From positions 1 to 7,899 of the forward strand of contig JAOAFW010000066.1 of NCBI GenBank assembly GCA_026416065.1: 7,899 nt of DNA, written 5' to 3'. The notes beneath the pieces were generated by a model, which was not told the DNA's origin, did not search any database, and saw only the letters and a program-made list of their open reading frames with translations. The DNA comes from Fimbriimonadales bacterium. GTDB taxonomy: Bacteria; Armatimonadota; Fimbriimonadia; Fimbriimonadales; GBS-DC. The translations under genes were made by a program, and so were the position numbers. Positions 6,671-7,899 of the stretch are shown here, piece by piece (the first letter of the stretch is position 1; the number at the start of each line of letters is the position of its first letter).

Positions 6671-6986
6671 CGCGTGAGACCAGCTTCAAGCCTATCACCC
6701 CCAGCACAATCAGCCCGATAAAAAACAGCCTCCAGAAATCGCGCGACTCTTTGAACCAGACCATCCCCACAATCGCCACGCCCACCGCGCCGACGCCCAC
6801 CCAGATGGCGTATGCTGTGCCCATCGGAATCTTGCGAATCGCCAGCGAGAGGAACCAGAAACTCGCCCAGGCGGTCGAGAGCGCGATTACTGTGGGGGCA
6901 AGGCGCGTGAAGCCGTTCGAGAACTTCAACGCCGTCGCCCAGACAATCTCCATTAATCCGGCAATCAACAGAAAGAGCCATGCCAT
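6657..6986 (-). CDS. gdx: SMR-family exporter, Gdx/SugE type (guanidinium exporter)
   Basis: This is a 109-aa four-helix protein that would work as an antiparallel dimer, exchanging protons for a small cation. It fits the Gdx/SugE branch rather than EmrE: MAWLFLLIAGLMEIVWATAL at the N-terminus, then NGFTRL (24-29), IPMGTAYAIWVGVGAVG (53-69) and a GLKLVS end. Residues known to form the Gdx binding site are present at the expected numbers: E13, W16, S42, Y59 and W62. Guanidinium is therefore the likely main substrate, though some SugE proteins also export quaternary ammonium compounds. I chose ATG 6986 because the family starts at MAW/MSW; an in-frame TTG at 6995 is possible. There is no Shine-Dalgarno sequence, but TATACT lies 9 nt upstream. 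I see no guanidine riboswitch on the coding strand. Confidence 0.92.
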   Translation of the reverse strand: MAWLFLLIAGLMEIVWATALKFSNGFTRLAPTVIALSTAWASFWFLSLAIRKIPMGTAYAIWVGVGAVGVAIVGMVWFKESRDFWRLFFIGLIVLGVIGLKLVSRDEGL

Positions 6987-6995
6987 GATGGGCAA

Positions 6996-7001
6996 AGTAT
7001 A
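6996..7001 (-). promoter_or_regulatory. Candidate -10 box (TATACT) of the Gdx-type exporter gene
   Basis: On the minus strand GGTATACT ends 9 nt before ATG 6986. This would give a leader of only a few bases, in keeping with the missing Shine-Dalgarno sequence. The -35 region is not recognisable. It would let the exporter-murJ string be transcribed independently of the TA pair upstream. Confidence 0.4.
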
Positions 7002-7028
7002 CCGTGTTCAGTGGCTCACGAGGGGCAG

Positions 7029-7487
7029 TCACGAGGCATTGTTGGTGAGCAGATTCAGGGTCAGTACGCGCAGCTCGCTTACCCGTTGCAGGTTCGCGTC
7101 GTTGGTGAGGAAAGCGTCGCACCCGCGCCGTATCGCCGCCGCCAGCTGCAGGGCGTCGGGCGTGCGCAAGTTATAACGCGCTCGGAGGTCGGCGGCTGTC
7201 TCGGCTACATCTACTGTGATAGGGATAACCCTAAAATACCTTGACCCCAGCAAAAAGTTGCGATACTCGTTCTCTAAGTCTGATCTTCGCAAGCGTATTG
7301 GTAGAGTCAGCACCTCTGTTAGAGCGACTACCGATGTGTAGCCGCGTATCTGTCCCTCATCAATCCGCCGAATAATCTCGCGCACAACATCTACGTATCG
7401 GGGATGTTGTTCTACAAAGTAGATGAATGGGGCAGTGTCGAATCCCAACTCGCGGACGCCTTGCAGGTGAACATCAAGCGAACTCAT
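7029..7487 (-). CDS. PIN-domain ribonuclease toxin (VapC-like)
   Basis: From ATG 7487 the protein is 152 aa. The PIN active-site acids are visible: D17 in GFDTAPFIYF, E58 in ALTEVL, D111 in RTPDALQLAA and D130 in LTNDANL. It is a different subgroup from the toxin at 1026-1418: the first motif is DTAPFIY rather than DTNIAID. Its start codon overlaps the antitoxin stop as ATGA, the usual coupling in these modules. An upstream in-frame GTG at 7502 is less likely because it would enlarge that overlap. It is predicted to be a Mg2+-dependent RNase that inhibits growth when its antitoxin is degraded; the target is unknown. The exporter gene starts 42 nt after its stop. Confidence 0.87.
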   Translation of the reverse strand: MSSLDVHLQGVRELGFDTAPFIYFVEQHPRYVDVVREIIRRIDEGQIRGYTSVVALTEVLTLPIRLRRSDLENEYRNFLLGSRYFRVIPITVDVAETAADLRARYNLRTPDALQLAAAIRRGCDAFLTNDANLQRVSELRVLTLNLLTNNAS

Positions 7488-7735
7488 GGTCGGTGATCCC
7501 ACTCTGCACGGAGCTGATTGACATATTCTTGGGCGTCGATACCTTTCCAGATTTCCGCTCCCAAGCCTTCAAGCTCAAGCAGGCTTCGTCTCCCTGCCTC
7601 CTCACACGGCTCGCTCGAAGCCAAGGAAGCCAGCTCCTCCGCAATCTTGGCAATCAGGCGCAGCTTCTGCTGAACAGTCAGCGGCGCAATCTGCTCGTCG
7701 TACAACGCATCGACATCGATATCGGTCTTGGTCAT
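7484..7735 (-). CDS. Antitoxin partner of the PIN toxin (non-DUF104 type)
   Basis: This is an 83-aa soluble, mostly helical protein. The N-terminal part (LYDEQIAPLTVQQKLRLIAK, 11-30, then IAEELA) and the C-terminal part (ELEGLGAEIWKGIDAQEYVN, 54-73, then QLRAEWD) resemble small proteins often found directly upstream of PIN toxins in cyanobacteria and related genomes. I do not know a formal family name. The C-terminal end is the likely toxin-blocking segment. The ATG at 7735 has GGTGAG a few bases upstream and a TACAAT box 16 nt upstream. The open frame extends to 7849, but that extension overlaps a divergent gene and lacks any resemblance to the family. Its stop overlaps the toxin start by 4 nt. 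Confidence 0.82.
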   Translation of the reverse strand: MTKTDIDVDALYDEQIAPLTVQQKLRLIAKIAEELASLASSEPCEEAGRRSLLELEGLGAEIWKGIDAQEYVNQLRAEWDHRP

Positions 7736-7751
7736 CGCACTCACCGCGTGT

Positions 7752-7757
7752 ATTGTA
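7752..7757 (-). promoter_or_regulatory. Candidate -10 box (TACAAT) of the antitoxin-toxin pair
   Basis: On the minus strand GGGTACAAT ends 16 nt before ATG 7735, with GGTGAG in between as a ribosome binding site. It lies back-to-back with the TATAAT at 7769-7774 on the other strand, with 11 bp between. Binding by the TA complex here could affect both directions. No -35 hexamer is clear. Confidence 0.4.
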
Positions 7758-7768
7758 CCCAGAACAGG

Positions 7769-7774
7769 TATAAT
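7769..7774 (+). promoter_or_regulatory. Consensus -10 box (TATAAT) of the right-edge gene
   Basis: GGTATAAT lies 6 nt before ATG 7781, so the expected transcription start falls at or next to the A of the ATG. No Shine-Dalgarno sequence fits between, so this looks like a leaderless message. A -35 hexamer is not evident. Confidence 0.5.
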
Positions 7775-7780
7775 CTCGCC

Positions 7781-7899
7781 ATGCCCGCCCAGCCCAGTTT
7801 GCCGTTGGAGGAGGAGCGTGTCGCCAGCAACACCCAGTCTGCTCCACACGCGCCTGCGCTGGAATATGACCCGGTGCTGTTCGGCAAAGACCCCACTCC
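7781..7899 (+). CDS. Unidentified protein, N-terminal fragment (runs off the window)
   Basis: From ATG 7781 there are 39 codons with no stop to the window edge. The first 26 or so residues (MPAQPSLPLEEERVASNTQS, then APHAPA) look disordered. They are followed by LEYDPVLFGKDPT, which looks like the start of a folded domain. That segment reminds me of the beginning of bacterial B-family DNA polymerase-like proteins, but this is unverified memory and too short to rely on. The consensus TATAAT 6 nt upstream supports this ATG. Another frame starting with GTG after GGAGGAGGAG (around 7806-7820) is also open, but its translation is rich in Arg, Cys and Trp and looks unlike a protein. Confidence 0.5.
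   Translation, partial: MPAQPSLPLEEERVASNTQSAPHAPALEYDPVLFGKDPT

Noticed and set aside
7011..7038. Two TCACGAGG repeats (7016-7023 and 7029-7036) giving small hairpins with ACGA loops, resembling a guanidine-II (mini-ykkC) riboswitch near the Gdx-type exporter gene.
   Set aside because: The ACGA loops read on the plus strand, while the exporter is on the minus strand. The stems are only about 3 bp with G-T pairs, and one copy lies over the toxin stop codon.
7736..7849. Upstream extension of the antitoxin frame to 7849.
   Set aside because: The extra residues show no family resemblance, would cross the divergent promoter region and overlap the right-edge gene. ATG 7735 has GGTGAG in front of it.

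Overview
The window looks like a dense bacterial chromosome segment. There are no rRNA or tRNA genes, no insertion sequence, no CRISPR array and no intergenic gap over about 70 bp. A partial MlaE-type permease suggests a double-membrane cell. The moderately high GC, the many genes without a Shine-Dalgarno sequence, the DUF1080 protein and the two PIN-type toxin-antitoxin (TA) modules would fit a free-living, possibly thermophilic lineage such as Armatimonadota/Fimbriimonadia. That placement is an inference from general resemblance, with no marker gene to confirm it.

Left part (1-3176). An MlaE-family ABC permease runs off the left edge on the minus strand. Diverging from it on the plus strand are a small two-helix DUF4212 protein (symporter small subunit, 521-781), a DUF104 antitoxin (815-1039), a PIN ribonuclease toxin (1026-1418) and the large sodium:solute symporter subunit (1434-3176). 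The two symporter subunits are normally adjacent, so the TA pair sits inside a transporter operon. A 7-bp repeat (ATGAAGA) flanks it. Joining the sequence across that repeat gives a 4-nt ATGA overlap between the two symporter genes, which may be the scar of the insertion.

Right part (3185-7735, minus strand). Six genes run in one direction: an 83-aa antitoxin and PIN toxin (ATGA overlap), a Gdx/SugE-type small multidrug resistance exporter, MurJ lipid II flippase (14-nt overlap with the exporter), an exported DUF1080 protein and an M24 (Xaa-Pro-type) metallopeptidase. This string converges on the symporter gene with only 8 bp between stop codons. At the right edge a plus-strand gene of unknown function begins at 7781, divergent from the antitoxin.

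Three start codons without a Shine-Dalgarno sequence (mlaE, gdx and the right-edge gene) each lie 6-9 nt after a TANNNT hexamer that could be a -10 box, as expected of leaderless mRNAs. Both antitoxin genes instead have a similar hexamer 16 nt upstream and a Shine-Dalgarno sequence. I saw no wholly new system. The most unusual feature is the TA cassette splitting the symporter subunit pair.
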